Of a stretch of 64,000 nucleotides of DNA, positions 32,270 through 43,316 are shown one piece after another. This DNA comes from Batillaria attramentaria. Its lineage: Eukaryota; Mollusca; Gastropoda; Batillariidae. The notes beneath the pieces were generated by a model, which was given only the letters and a program-made list of their open reading frames with translations, ran no database searches and was not told where the DNA came from. The DNA lies in NCBI GenBank assembly GCA_018292915.2, contig JACVVK020000036.1, positions 395,001 to 459,000 on the forward strand, written 5' to 3'. The translations under genes were made by a program, and so were the position numbers. The stretch's first letter is position 1. Every line of letters starts with the position of its first letter.

Positions 32270-32580
32270 GTGTCAACAGTTCGTACTTGTCGATAGTCCT
32301 ACGACGATAGTCCTACGACGATAGTCGAACGTGTCGATAGTACGACTTCTCTTGATAGTCCGAATTCTCGATAGTACGAATTCTCGATAGTCCGAATTCT
32401 CGATACCCTGCGCTCGATGGTAATACATGTCGATTGTCCTACACTTACTCAAAGTATCTTCACAGTTCTACGTGTCATTAGTCATACGTGTCGATAGTCC
32501 TTCTTTAGCCCCCCCCCCCCCACCCCCGGTCGACAGTCAGTCCTACTGCTCGATAGTCGACAAATTCGCAACATTTATGA
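32270..32580 (+). repeat. left iteron arm, CGATAGTCCTAC type
   Basis: At least a dozen imperfect copies of a 12-17 bp motif (T-CGATAGT-CCTAC-G-TGT and CGATAGTCCGAATTCT variants) in one orientation. It precedes the long GT tract. No coding frame and no match to other families in the window. Confidence 0.8.
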
Positions 32581-32617
32581 ATCTGAGCGACAGGCTGACA
32601 GACAGGAAGAAAGAGTG

Positions 32618-32651
<34 letters not shown>

Positions 32652-32670
32652 CTGTGTGCGTGTGTGTGTG

Positions 32671-32727
<57 letters not shown>

Positions 32728-32829
32728 GTGTGTGTGTGTGTGTGTCTGTGTGCGTGTGTGTGTGTGTCTGTGTGCGTGTGTGTGTGTGTGTCTGTGTGCG
32801 TGTGTGTGTGTCTGTGTGCGTGTGTGTGT

Positions 32830-32916
<87 letters not shown>

Positions 32917-32932
32917 TGTGTGCGTGTGTGTG

Positions 32933-32986
<54 letters not shown>

Positions 32987-33085
32987 TGTGTCTGTGTGCG
33001 TGTGTGTGTGTGTGTGTGTGTCTGTGTGCGTGTGTGTGTGTGTGTGTGCGCGTGTGTGTGTGTGTGTGTCTGTGTGTGTGTGTGT

Positions 33086-33140
<55 letters not shown>
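32618..33140. repeat. half-kilobase (GT)n tract with CTGTGTGC interruptions
   Basis: About 520 bases of GT with regularly spaced TCTGTGTGC interruptions. It produces the longest ORFs in the region on both strands, all artefacts (alternating C/V or T/H). Confidence 0.97.
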
Positions 33141-33142
<2 letters not shown>

Positions 33143-33190
33143 GGGGGGGGGGGCTTGGAAGATTAACGTCCTTTTCCACCACTTATGGGA
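33141..33190 (-). mobile_element. SINE-1 tail fragment
   Basis: A G-rich run then AACGTCCTTTTCCACCACTT is the reverse complement of the SINE-1 tail. Only ~50 bases are present. Confidence 0.6.
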
Positions 33191-33199
33191 AGAGAGCTC

Positions 33200-33690
33200 T
33201 CAAATAACGATTCGATAAAGACCGTTAGAACAGTATGTGGGACTATTGACCGGTATCGAACGCGACAAGTAGGACTGTCGTCGCCTGTATTGAAAATCAA
33301 CAGGAAACCTCCCAAAGTGTAGGACTATTCGACAAGTAGGGTTATCGAGGTTAAGACTATCAAAATTCGGACTAACGGTACAAAATTCGTAGAATCACAG
33401 AACTATCGACCCGTAGGACTATCGCCTGTAGGACTATCGACACGTGAGATTATCGAGGATAGGACTATCAAAATTCGGACTATCGCTACAAAATTCGTAA
33501 TACCTTTGGACTGTCGACACGTACGACTGTCCCCTGAAAGACTATCGACAAGTGGGATTATCGAGGATAGGACTATCAAAATTCGGACTATCGTCACAAA
33601 ATTTGTAAAATCTTTGGACTGTCGACAAGTAGAACTGTCGACTGTACGACTGTCCACTGTACGACTATCGATACGCAGGACCCAAGGGAC
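33200..33690 (-). repeat. right iteron arm with ~108-bp higher-order repeat
   Basis: Many imperfect GTAGGACTATCGACA units, i.e. the left-arm motif inverted. They are organised into three ~108-bp higher-order copies: TTATCGAGG occurs near 33342, 33450 and 33558, each followed by GACTATCAAAATTCGGACTA and TACAAAATTCGTA or similar. Confidence 0.85.
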
Positions 33691-33699
33691 GCCCACATG

Positions 33700-33830
33700 T
33701 GTGTGTAGCGCGAACCTTGCAAACAGCAGCAACATTGTCGCGTCGATGAGCTAAATGAAGGTTGTTTCCTAACAAACACAATTAAAGCGAAATGTAAACT
33801 TTTCTGTCCGCTCCAGACGAGGTCGATCTA

Positions 33831-33868
<38 letters not shown>

Positions 33869-34770
33869 AACGGAAAGCCTGGATAGCCGAGCTCATCAAA
33901 CCCTGATCTTTTGTGATTTGGAAGAAGGCCTTAAGCGCAATGGATTTGTAAACAACTTAGGCCCTTTCGGCATTTGACGGTAGAGCTCCTCGAAACCATT
34001 TGTAAACTTTGCATTGCAAAGACCAACATCATTACTGACCAACAAAAAAAAATCGCTGAAAAGAAAAGAAAAAACCCAACGTTATAACAATTCTGGGCGT
34101 TTCACTCGCAGAAAACCCCAAAGAAAACGTTTCAACCCCTTGTCGCCAAAACATGTACTTTTCTCCGAAAGAAAAACAAAGTTATACATCACAACAAATC
34201 TAGGTGTTTCAGCGCCCCCCCCCCCCTCCCCTGTCCCCCTTTAAAAAAAAAAAACCCAAATACCAAGACGCCTTGTCGCCAAGAAGAAATGCAGTTGTGA
34301 TTCAAACAACCTTTTGATCGAAAAAACTCCACGATTTACGCTCGGGTGTCGCAGCAAAACCAATCTACGCTGACAGGGCAACTGCGCGCCCATATCCAAG
34401 AAACACATTCCATCGGACCCGCCAGCGATTTTCCTCCAAAAGTGATAGTCTGCGCTACGCTGCCGATATTGCTGCATCCCCTCGCTGCTTTCTTACGCCG
34501 TCAGTTGGGTGGAAATGAACGGTACTTGGCTTGACTCTCAGAGAAACCCAATTCAAGTTCAGTCGGTTAAGGCAAAGAAATATATGGTCTATTTCCAATT
34601 TCCAACATTTTGTTTTTGCTGGTAACGTTTCCTTTTGAAGTAAAACGTTGTTTATTTTTTTCAAGTAAAATGCGTGGACGTTGCAAGAGTATGAGGACAT
34701 ACTGAGATGACGTCATTCTTCTGACCTGATCTTCAAATGACGTAGTTTGCTGCATAATGGTTTGCATTCA
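33700..34770. other. unassigned stretch with a (CT)n tract
   Basis: A CT tract lies at 33837-33866. Otherwise nothing was recognised. Confidence 0.4.
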
Positions 34771-34776
34771 TCGTAG

Positions 34777-34950
34777 AAGGGGGAGCACGGACAATCGATT
34801 TATAGTGCGGTGGACTTTCACTGCTCGTGCTGAGAGTTCGAATCTTCACTTGGAGCCAAAACTTTGTGCTTTTTCGTCCTTGCTCCGCCATTGACATCCC
34901 TCTGTTATGGAGGAAAAGGACGTTAAACTCCCTAAACTTCAACCCACCAA
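34777..34950 (+). mobile_element. SINE-1, strongly diverged
   Basis: GTGGACTTTCACTGCTCGTG, GAGAGTTCGAATC and GGAGGAAAAGGACGTTAAAC are preserved, but the body differs widely from the other copies. An old insertion or a subfamily. Confidence 0.7.
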
Positions 34951-34994
34951 CACTTTAGCAGTAGTAGTAGTAGTGGTGTGAGCCTTGGCCTCCT

Positions 34995-35276
34995 GGGCCC
35001 GTACGTAAAACTCGAGGTTAATTTAACCCACGGCTACGGGCCTAACCCAGACTAGGACAAAAGAAACCCAAAAGCAAATTTTTTTTTTTTTTTAAAGGAA
35101 GCAAAGAAAGGAAGAAAAAATCCTTCTATAACGGCTCAGGCACCTTGCTGGAATGGGCCCGCTTCCTGATTTAAAATAATAAACAACAGAAAATTTAGCG
35201 TTAGAGCTAGTTTAGTTCGAGGTTAGACTCTAACCCGGGGCTAAGAGCCCTAACCTCGACTATTACATACGGGCCC
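34995..35276. mobile_element. TIR element with GGGCCCGTA ends
   Basis: The left end GGGCCCGTACGTAAAACTCG + AGGTTA and the inverse right end (GGGCCCGTATGTAATAGTCG + AGGTTA) agree at about 23 of 26 bases. The 282-bp interior has no ORF. Target duplication is not evident. A MITE-like element of unassigned superfamily. Confidence 0.65.
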
Positions 35277-35286
35277 TGGTGAAAGA

Positions 35287-35457
35287 GGGAGCCGGGATAG
35301 GAAAGCACCTAAAGAGACGGATTGTCAGTGCTCGGGTCGTGAGTTCGAATCCCAGCAGAGAACCAAAACTTTGTTGTTGTTGTTGTTGTTGTTTCGTCTG
35401 TGATATCACCCTTCGTTCGAGGTAAAGAACTTTAAACCAGCGAACAGCCAACCCAAC
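35287..35457 (+). mobile_element. SINE-1, diverged, with TTG expansion
   Basis: Head GGGAGCCGGGATAG and box B GAGTTCGAATCCC are clear. The body holds a (TTG)n tract at 35370-35391 in place of part of the CTGGC…TTGCCCC segment. Confidence 0.75.
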
Positions 35458-35581
35458 AAATTTTAACAAAGAACCTTCCTAGAGCGGCATCTCACAGTTC
35501 CACAATATTACAACAAACAACAGAAAAGACTGTCTTAGCATTTGAAACACAACTCAAAACAACTTCTTCCCGTTACCCCTG

Positions 35582-35746
35582 GGGAGCCGGGGTGGCCGAA
35601 TGGTAGAGCGTTGGACTTTCAATGCTCGGGTCGTGAGTTCGAATCCCGGTTGGGGCCAAATATTTGTGCTGGCTTTTTCATCGTTGCCCCGTCTTTGATA
35701 TCACCCTTACGTGGTGGAAAAGGACGTTAAACTCCCAAACACCCAC
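35582..35746 (+). mobile_element. SINE-1 with target-site duplication
   Basis: Complete copy. The flanks CCCGTTACCCCTG (35569-35581) and CCCGTTACCCCAG (35747-35759) match at 12 of 13 bases, overlapping the element ends by a base or two. Confidence 0.92.
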
Positions 35747-35764
35747 CCCGTTACCCCAGACATT

Positions 35765-36690
35765 CTGTCACACACGGGTTTCTGTTTGTGGCCTTCACCT
35801 CATCGTGTCCGTTCAGTTTTTCCCCAACCCGCCCCCAACGACCCCTCCTAACGTTGTATAATTATATACACTTTCTTCACACGCGACGGGCAGTCCTCAT
35901 GTGAATTCGGATGATCAGTTGGACACAAAGCCTTAATCGAATAACGTAGATGTCCTTCTCTTTTACTGTGCTTGGGACCAGCCATCAACTGCTTGCAACG
36001 CGGAGGGGGAGGCGCTGTCTGCTTGCATGTTCATTCAATTTGTCTTCTGGCGTGTGCATTTGCAAACACGATTGACGCAAAATTGAATTTCCATTCCACG
36101 TTCCCGGTTGTTTTGTTTATTTCACTTCTGTGGAATCGTTTTAGAATGTTTGTGTTGTTTTTTTGTGTTTTTTTTTTTGTTTTTTTTAGATCCAGCTACA
36201 TTTTCAGGAAAAAGCAGATCTAATTGTATTGTCGATAAGAGTGTTTTCGCCTGTGGTGTTCTCGTTGCACGGTTTTCCTTCTGTTCATGTTGTTATTTCA
36301 GAAGCTGCTGTCGACGTCTGTTGCATCACTATCTGCAAACTGGCACTATCTGCAAGTAGTCGGGGAGCTAGGTACTATTGTCCCAGACAACACAACCATA
36401 ATTATTATGGCCCATAAGGGACCCATATAGATTGCATATGGGGCTCATATGGGTTTCCCCTTGTGGGACCCAGACGAAAAGTGCAAATGGGAATCACATG
36501 GGCCCCATATTGGATTTACATGAAAATTAAAATTTTGCTTTTTCAGACACCCCTAGACACAAAGACACACACTGGCAGACACAAGACACACAGACGAAAG
36601 ACACACTATGACAGACACGCACCGGCAGACGAACATGCTCACAGGCAGAGCAGGCACACTGTCAAGACTGCAAGTATATACACCCATCTC
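35765..36690. other. unassigned stretch
   Basis: A cluster of CATATGGG-type words occurs at 36410-36530 (for example CCCATATAG, GCATATGGGG, TCATATGGG, CCCCATATTGG) and could be the edge of an old palindromic element. Nothing else was recognised. Confidence 0.35.
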
Positions 36691-36753
36691 ACAGTTAAAG
36701 GTCTGCAAAAAGCCGCAAACATTGCCGACTCCTTCGACTGTGCTTAATCCAGG

Positions 36754-37009
36754 CAACTCTGTCACAGTTGCAGAGTTTTCAGCGCTTCGGGGACCCTTAT
36801 AAAACCAGAGCACGAGTTTGCCGTGACATTATTTGGCTTTTGGTCGGTGAGCGAGACACATCGCTACAGTGTCTAGCGGATGTTGAGTCAGTGCTGCACG
36901 ATCTTTCTCGCTCAGTGTCAAAACGCAATCTGAGCTGTGAAATCAGGCTGCCCTTAGCTTTTATTGGGGTTTCAGGGACGCTGAGAACTCTGCAACTGTG
37001 ACAGAGTTG
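36754..37009. mobile_element. TIR element copy 1, 31-bp inverted ends
   Basis: CAACTCTGTCACAGTTGCAG + AGTTTTCAGCG at the left matches the inverted right end with one mismatch. The 256-bp interior has no transposase. It aligns with 53416-53872. Similarity extends weakly outward (AAAGGTC…GCAA), so the true ends may lie a little beyond these TIRs. Confidence 0.75.
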
Positions 37010-37313
37010 ACTGTGCTTACACGGTCGACTCTGTAATTTTTTTCACACATCGGAAAGCTTTTTGTTTGGAGCTTAGATCTTTAAGAAGTTCGCCAGTAAC
37101 TGTATATACCCCATGAGTGTAGTTTTCAAAGATTTGTACTGTGCACCCTTCTCCTACGACTCTTGTCGGTGGGGATTACCCGGTTCTTTGGGCGTGTGCT
37201 GTCCTGAAAACGAAAATCAGTTAACAGTGTTTTGTTTTTGTTTTTTTCCCTGGCTTGCACTGTGATGCTGATAGTCTGGTAGATTGTCTCATCGTCAGCC
37301 GATGCCAGGAGGG

Positions 37314-37705
37314 TAATAATAACAATAATGAGTATTGTATAGGCGCTTTACCCAATTTCATGATTCGGCTCAAAGCGCCGCGTACTGAATCCAACACGCA
37401 CGCTCACGTGAATCACACGCATTCTCTCACACACTGGACATAAACATATTACGATCACGTGGTGCGAAGGGTCAGGTCAGCTATTTAAATTTCGGAATTT
37501 AGAATTGCATTTATTTTTGAAATTTGGTGGGCTGAACATTTCCAAAGCAGAGGGGGAGGAAGCCGGAGTACCCGGAAAACCCCCGACGATCGGCCCGAAT
37601 GAACGGTGCCACATACGGGAAGGAAAAATTCAGTGCCCCGAGTGGGACTCGAATCCCTGACCTCTCGCATTGGTGACGTCTCTTGACCACTAGACCACCG
37701 ACCGC
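37314..37705 (-). mobile_element. SINE-2, complete, minus strand
   Basis: From the AAT tail through AATGAGTATTGTATAGGCGC to the head GACCACTAGACCACCGACCGC. Box B GGGATTCGAGTCCC is intact on the minus strand. Confidence 0.92.
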
Positions 37706-37709
37706 AGGC

Positions 37710-38310
37710 TGATCAACTCCCACTGTGTCAAAAAAAAGTGGTTGGCGCAGACGCCGCCACCGTTGGACCAGTGGTTTGCCCAAAGGCTATCTTACAGCTC
37801 GGTAAACTTGTAATGTTGCCATCGACCCCATGTGAACTGTACTCCCTGCCCGAATTTAGTACGCAACTATCGAGCAGAGCAGCGGCCAATTAGGATTCGT
37901 CTGCTCCACACAGACAGGGGTAACTTCCCCTCAGACGGTCACCCGGATGTGCCTGTCAGCATTGGATTTCACTATGTTGTCAGTAAGTGTTGCTTCAGCG
38001 TTAGCTGTGCCAGTACTTCACACGCGTGCTAAGCGAGGAAAACGCTGCTTATAAAATTGTCGACGGGTGTTCCGAGAGGCACGTTTCCGTAACGATTAAG
38101 AAAAAGGGGGGACAGGCGCCGTACTGAAGTAGGTCAGATTGACTGCATGCGCGTTGGCCTGGCGCTGACCTGTGACTACACGGGACTGAACCAGAGAGCC
38201 ATGCCAGCCCGCATCGTGTATGTGTTTACAGTTGACTGGGTAATTAGGTGTCACGTGATACCAATGCCCAATTATGGCTCAGGCATCACACTGTAACGTT
38301 TGCCAGCCAG
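37710..38310. other. unassigned stretch
   Basis: An open frame at 37832-37980 ends at a consensus-like donor (GTAAGTG at 37981), but there is no convincing acceptor or known motif. Nothing else was recognised. Confidence 0.35.
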
Positions 38311-38315
38311 TAGAC

Positions 38316-38356
38316 GGGACGTTAAACCCCCAAACACCCACCCCCACCCCCCGCAA
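38316..38356 (+). mobile_element. SINE-1 tail fragment
   Basis: GACGTTAAACCCCCAAACAC + CCACCCCC only; the rest is absent. Confidence 0.6.
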
Positions 38357-38359
38357 ACA

Positions 38360-38950
38360 GAGCAAAGATATTTTTATTCGTCTTCCCTGTCCCAGAAATC
38401 GTCTTTGCATCAGAGATAGGACAAAAATTGCAAACCACCCGCCTATCTACAGACCGTCGGGTTAGTTTTGTGAGCAAACCCCGCAGCAGCGAAGCAAAGT
38501 AGGCTGTGGTGATTGCGTGACAAAAGTGCAGCTGAGCTGACTCATAATTGAGTTCCCACAAGTCACCATCTGGTTACGCCATAACGGTATTTAGTCCTTG
38601 ACGGTGTCGATTGATTTTTTTTTTAAGAGATGTTTTAATTGATTCACCTGAACACACACTCGTCAGCGGTGCCAGCAGCAACAGTCAGAGAATTGCACTA
38701 AAGTATAAAAAAGAAAATTTGGAGAAGTCATAAGACTGGCAGGTCTTAAGGAGGAGCCCAATTTGCTCCTCATTTGCAAAACGTAACAACAAAGACAGAA
38801 AGTGCAGAGGTGCAAACTGAAAAACAAACGAATGGAGCAGGGTGGAAACAGATTAGACTCTCTTCCAGCAACGGGCAAGCGACGGAGCCCTGTAAGGAAT
38901 AGAGGGTGCAAGGGATTTGAAGAGCGTGTTGCCTTCGTTTTCTCGTCTAC
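38360..38950. other. unassigned stretch
   Basis: Nothing recognised. Confidence 0.4.
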
Positions 38951-38953
38951 CGG

Positions 38954-38954
<1 letters not shown>

Positions 38955-39010
<56 letters not shown>

Positions 39011-39054
39011 GTGTGTGTGTGTATGTGTGTGTGTGGGGGGGGGGGGGGGGGTGT

Positions 39055-39088
<34 letters not shown>

Positions 39089-39152
39089 GATGGGTGTGGG
39101 GGGGGGGGGGGGAGGGTGCGTGTGCGTATGCGTGTGCGTGTGTGTGTGTGTG
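38955..39152. repeat. (GT)n tract interrupted by poly-G runs
   Basis: Alternating GT tracts and G runs of 10 or more. The three forward frames are all open (C/V/G/W-rich artefacts). Confidence 0.95.
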
Positions 39153-39154
39153 AT

Positions 39155-39810
39155 ATGCAGGTTTCTACTGTTTGGATGTTTGGTACATTTTTGCTTTGCG
39201 TTTTTTCTTTTATTTCCTTTTTATTTATTTTTTTATTGTATACTTTAAAAGTTTATTTTATCTTATTTATTTAGATTTTGTTGTTGCTCCGGCTTTTTTT
39301 TTTTTTTTACTTGTAGCTTGCTTGGGGTTTTATTTTTATTTTTCTTGGTCTGTTTGTTTATAGCTAGTTTGGTTTTACCTTTTTACGTTTGTTTGTTTGT
39401 TTGTTGTTGTTGTTTTCTTGTCGTTTCGATTGTTTTTGTTGGTGGGTATGGTTTGGGATGCTGTTGTTGTTGTTATTAGTAGTATTTTGCTGGGGTACGT
39501 GGGAAGGAATGGGCAGAATGGGTACAGAATGTGCGGGTAGGTGGGGTGTACAAATGTGTGAGGAATGCAGCCTTCCAATCAGGTAAGCCTTTCAGTCGGA
39601 GCAATTACGACACTTTTTGTGTTCTTCCGACAGCAGCTTTTTATCTCTTTCTTTCGGTGAATGCGCAATGGCTCATGCACGTGTTTCCTGTCAGATAAAA
39701 AACACCCTCAACTTTGTGAAGTCAACAACATATTGACTCAGCTCCGAGTTTTGGCAAGTTGGTTAGACCAACCCTTCTTGCTACGAGTACCCCCCCCCCC
39801 TTTCCTCCCC
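39155..39810. other. T-rich unassigned stretch
   Basis: T-rich with short TTG tracts. No exon or known repeat was recognised. Confidence 0.4.
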
Positions 39811-39814
39811 CAAC

Positions 39815-39915
39815 TCTTTTTCATCGTTGCCCCGTCTTTGATATCACCCTATGTGGTGGAAAGGACGTTAAACCCCTAAACACCCACCCCACCCCACCCA
39901 CCCCACCCTCCTCCC
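39815..39915 (+). mobile_element. SINE-1, 5'-truncated
   Basis: Begins at CTTTTTCATCGTTGCCCCG and continues through ATGTGGTGGAAAGGACGTTA to a CACCCCACCC tail, which runs into a CA tract. Confidence 0.8.
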
Positions 39916-39917
39916 CC

Positions 39918-39998
<81 letters not shown>

Positions 39999-40113
39999 CC
40001 ACTGTGGCTTGTAGCCAATATAGGGCAAGGCGGACTTGTCCAATGGCATACAGAGCACGCATTTCCTAGATTTAGGCAGCGCTCTCAGCTTTATTTACTT
40101 CCCCTTATATATC

Positions 40114-40166
<53 letters not shown>
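39918..40166. repeat. two (CA)n microsatellites
   Basis: CA tracts at 39918-39997 and 40117-40166. Confidence 0.97.
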
Positions 40167-40169
<3 letters not shown>

Positions 40170-40446
40170 TCTCCGGCCCTTCTCACCCCTCCTCCCACCC
40201 CACCCCACCCCCACCTCTAGAAAATTGATGCTTCAAATGACGCACGCTTGCTCACAAAAAAAAAAAAAAAAAAAAAAAACAGTTTTCACTAGATCTGTCT
40301 GGGCTAAAAACACATTTTAATTGATGAACTCTGGAAAGGTACGACTGCGTGATCACGACTTTGAAGCCGTTTCCTGTACCCATCAAACACCACGTGCCGA
40401 CTTTCACAATTTCTTTTGCACGTGACAAGTACTTTTCGACATGTGC

Positions 40447-40526
40447 TCTCTCTCTCTCTCTCTCTCTCTCTAGTCGAGTCGAGTCGAGTCGAGTCGAGTC
40501 GAGTCGAGTCGAGTCCCCTCGAGTCG

Positions 40527-40577
<51 letters not shown>
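40447..40577. repeat. (CT)n(GAGTC)n(CT)n compound array
   Basis: Roughly ten GAGTC pentamers, with one GAGTCCCCTC interruption, sit between two long CT tracts. Confidence 0.97.
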
Positions 40578-40579
<2 letters not shown>

Positions 40580-40682
40580 TATTTGCACGATCCAAGCACA
40601 CTTTATCTAGTACATATATTCCTGCACATATCCACTGCCGTTGCATTGCTTATGATATATCCTTTACGTTAGCGTGCGTTTC

Positions 40683-41116
40683 ACGTTAGAGCTATAGAAA
40701 TATGCTACATACTGTACATGTTTTCGAATATTAGTGACGAACTTGAAGTCCTTACTTGGCATACAGCCAACATCATCGACACATGCCATGTATGTTTTGA
40801 TTTGTTTATCATGTGTAATTTTCTCTTCTTCATTTCCTCTAGATAGTTAATACTTTTGTTTTATCTTTTTCTCCCCCCCCCCCTTGTTTTTTCCCCCCTT
40901 TTTAACTCTTTGACGACGAAGCACAATTTCTAACACGCGATTTCCTATAGGAAATCGCGTGTTAGAAATTGTGCTTCGTCGTCAAAGAGTTAACCCTTTA
41001 ACGTAGACTAGCAGGACAGCTTGTAAGACAGGCAGCAATGCCTAAATGCTCTATCCTGAATTTAAAAAAACAAAAACCGTTTCATCATCATCATCATCAT
41101 CATCATCATCTCTCTC
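40683..41116 (+). mobile_element. CAT-tailed LINE 3'UTR hosting a TTAA hairpin
   Basis: Blocks CTTACTTGGCATACAGCCA, TATGTTTTGATTTGTTTATC and TCTAGATAGTTAATAC match 13840-13975. AGGCAGCAATGCCTAAATG … CGTTTCATCAT(CAT)n matches 14065-14127. Between them lies the 84-bp hairpin at 40906-40989, which is absent from the other copy. Confidence 0.8.
40902..40993. mobile_element. TTAA-flanked perfect hairpin, copy 1
   Basis: TTAA + CTCTTTGACGACGAAGCACA … and its exact inverse + TTAA: about 40-bp arms with a central TATA. It resembles the ends-only remnant of a TTAA-targeting (piggyBac-like) element. The superfamily is an inference from the TTAA flanks. Confidence 0.8.
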
Positions 41117-41299
41117 TCTCTCGCAACCTCTCAAAGTTCAGCTCCAAGAAAATTGAGAGAGAACAATCACGGTTGTTCAATTTGTCGATTCCTACCGTCA
41201 CTGTGGTTGCTGGCGAAAATTAATTAACGGTCCTGGCCGGAGACTGGCCGCTCCAATATTGAATCACCATGAGTTTTTTTGTTTTTTGTTTTTTTTTGT

Positions 41300-41331
41300 T
41301 TTTTTTTTGGGGGGGGGGGGGTAATATCTAA

Positions 41332-41362
<31 letters not shown>

Positions 41363-41390
41363 TCTGACACTTTTCCTATTCAAATGTTTT

Positions 41391-41456
<66 letters not shown>

Positions 41457-41457
41457 T
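41300..41457. repeat. (ATT)n and (AAT)n tracts facing each other
   Basis: ATT tract 41331-41361, a ~35-base spacer, then AAT tract 41394-41456. This may be two retroelement tails meeting tail to tail, and it can form a long AT hairpin. Confidence 0.85.
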
Positions 41458-41459
41458 CA

Positions 41460-41790
41460 TTGCAATGTGTTTCATTGCAGTCAAACAATAAAAAAAAAAA
41501 CCATAGGAATGCTGTGTGCTGTCGGGTCATCACATGTACAGTCACTCACACAACATACAATGCCGAGCTAACCGAGGGGAACTAACAGAACAAACATGCA
41601 CAGCTACACGTCAGTAGAAATGTCTCCTAGAATATGCCTCCCCTCCCCTCCCCCTCCCCTCCCCTCCCCCTCCCCCCCCCCCCCCCCCCCCCCCCCCACA
41701 CACACACCACATACATACATACCTTAGCTCTTCACAATATGTCTTTCACGAACTTTACTACAATGTAAATAAATGTGAATGCTCATATTT
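41460..41790 (-). mobile_element. Rep-D-like copy, with poly-C expansion
   Basis: TTCACAATATGTCTTTCACGAACTTTACTACAATGTAAAT resembles 7620-7660 by pattern. The first part starts at the AAT tract and has an AATAAAAA-like end. Low-confidence assignment. Confidence 0.35.
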
Positions 41791-41794
41791 CAAA

Positions 41795-42360
41795 ACCATG
41801 GCTTTGCCTGAGAGGAATCAGTTGGAAACGTTGACTCAAAGTACGCACCAGCACGAAAAAAAAAAAAAGCCGCCATTTTGATTAAGCCCCGTGATCACTT
41901 GGAAAAGTGGTAAACTTAGATCAACAAAAACAAAAAACAAAAAAAAAGGGGGGGGGGAGGAGGGGGGCGCTTTTCGCAGCTTCAGGTAATCAGCAGAATG
42001 TGCAGAACAAAACACGTAAGCCGTGAAACGACCTGGTGGTGTAGGTGTGTTGCCAGGAAAAAACCGGCGGAAAGACAAACAAAGCCAAACAACTGAACTC
42101 CTTGAATGGACAGATGGTACCGCGGCGCCCTGACGCAATAACACGTAGTGAAATATTTACGTCTTTGGTGTAAACAGACTCGATCGTAGAGGGGAAAAAA
42201 GTGCACGGTGGGCGGGAGGGGAGTTCCTTTTTAGTTGTTCTTCTTTTTTTCTCCCATTCTTATTTTCCCACTTTTTTCTTTCTTTCTTTCTTTCTTCCAA
42301 GTTTCTTTCGTGAAGTGCACCGACTCTCAGGAATCAGAGTTGTGGGTTTAAAGGCCCATT
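41795..42360. other. unassigned stretch
   Basis: Contains A-, G- and T-rich tracts and a (TTTC)n run near 42278-42296. Nothing else was recognised. Confidence 0.4.
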
Positions 42361-42362
42361 TT

Positions 42363-42530
42363 CTAGGCTCACAGATCGTGCTGAACTGTTGAGTTATTGT
42401 TCAGAATCGTACCATTTAGACACAGTTATGCAGAGTTACAGCCTCACACAAGCGGGCACTTAGCCAATAGAAGGCTCGATGAGGCGTGAAAGAAGATCCG
42501 GCTTCTGCTAAACTGTTGCGGTCACTGACC
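42363..42530 (+). mobile_element. Rep-C copy 4, short
   Basis: ACAGATCGTGCTGAACTGTT, CATTTAGACACAGTTATGCAG and AGCCAATAGAAGGCTCGATG follow the Rep-C order. A second, longer unit follows at once. Confidence 0.5.
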
Positions 42531-42845
42531 GTTATGAGCTGTTTAGTTTGTATCTAACATTATACTGCTTATAGACACAGTCATGCAGGGTTACAGACTC
42601 TCAGAGGCTGACACGGAGCCAACAGAAGGCTCAATGCGACGTGAAAAACAGGCGTCTGCTAAAGTGTTGCTGTCACTCACAGAGAAGAAGAGCTACTGCG
42701 GGCAGTTTCAAGTTTCGCTCGCACAGCCGTCAGTGTTGAATTCAAAGCTTCACTTATTAACATAGACTAACTACAGTGTACAAGCGCACTCACACGAGCA
42801 ATTGTTCCGAAACAAAGTGTGTCTTCTATGAAGCCTTATGCTCTT
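42531..42845 (+). mobile_element. Rep-C copy 5
   Basis: GTTATGAGCTGTTTAG, ATAGACACAGTCATGCAGG, ACGGAGCCAACAGAAGGCTC and CAAGCGCACTCACACGAGCA to CTTCTATGAAGCC. The end matches 12830-12870 (GGCGCACTCACGAACGAATC, CTTCTTTGAAGCC). Confidence 0.55.
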
Positions 42846-43063
42846 GGAATAAATTATGAGATAAAGATTACGTGATAATTATACCCTCTATACTTTACTC
42901 TGACGATATTGTTGTCAAATGTAGACGTAACGCTGTTCTTTTACTCATGGGTAGTTCAATTCTTTTGTTTGCTTCGTTTTTTTGGCTTTTTTTTTCAGTT
43001 TGATCAATCTATTGTTGTTGTTTAATTTTGTATATATGTCGATGTGAACTCTACCTTCCGATG

Positions 43064-43234
43064 GGGGAGCCGGGGTGGTCGAATGGTAGAACGTTGGACT
43101 TCTAATGCTCGGGTCGTGAGTTCGATCCCGGCTGGGGCCAAATATTTGTGCTGGCTTTTTCATCGTTGCCCCGTCTTTGATATCACCCTATGTGGTGGAA
43201 AAGGACGTTAAACCCCCAAACCCCCACCCCCACC
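43064..43234 (+). mobile_element. SINE-1 with perfect 15-bp target-site duplication
   Basis: Complete copy, with CTCTACCTTCCGATG at 43049-43063 and 43235-43249. The 100 percent duplication and intact box B make it one of the youngest-looking insertions. Confidence 0.95.
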
Positions 43235-43316
43235 CTCTACCTTCCGATGCCAATTTAAGCTGATTCTGAATCTGATTCTGGGATGGGCTGGGATGGGCTG
43301 GGATGGGATGGGCGCG

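Noticed and set aside
32427..33218. 263-codon open frame on the plus strand and 225-codon frame on the minus strand
   Set aside because: Both are read through the GT/CA tract and consist of alternating cysteine/valine or histidine/threonine; pure repeat artefacts.
37832..37985. Open frame ending in GTAAGTG
   Set aside because: The donor is good, but no acceptor with a pyrimidine tract precedes it and the protein has no recognisable feature.
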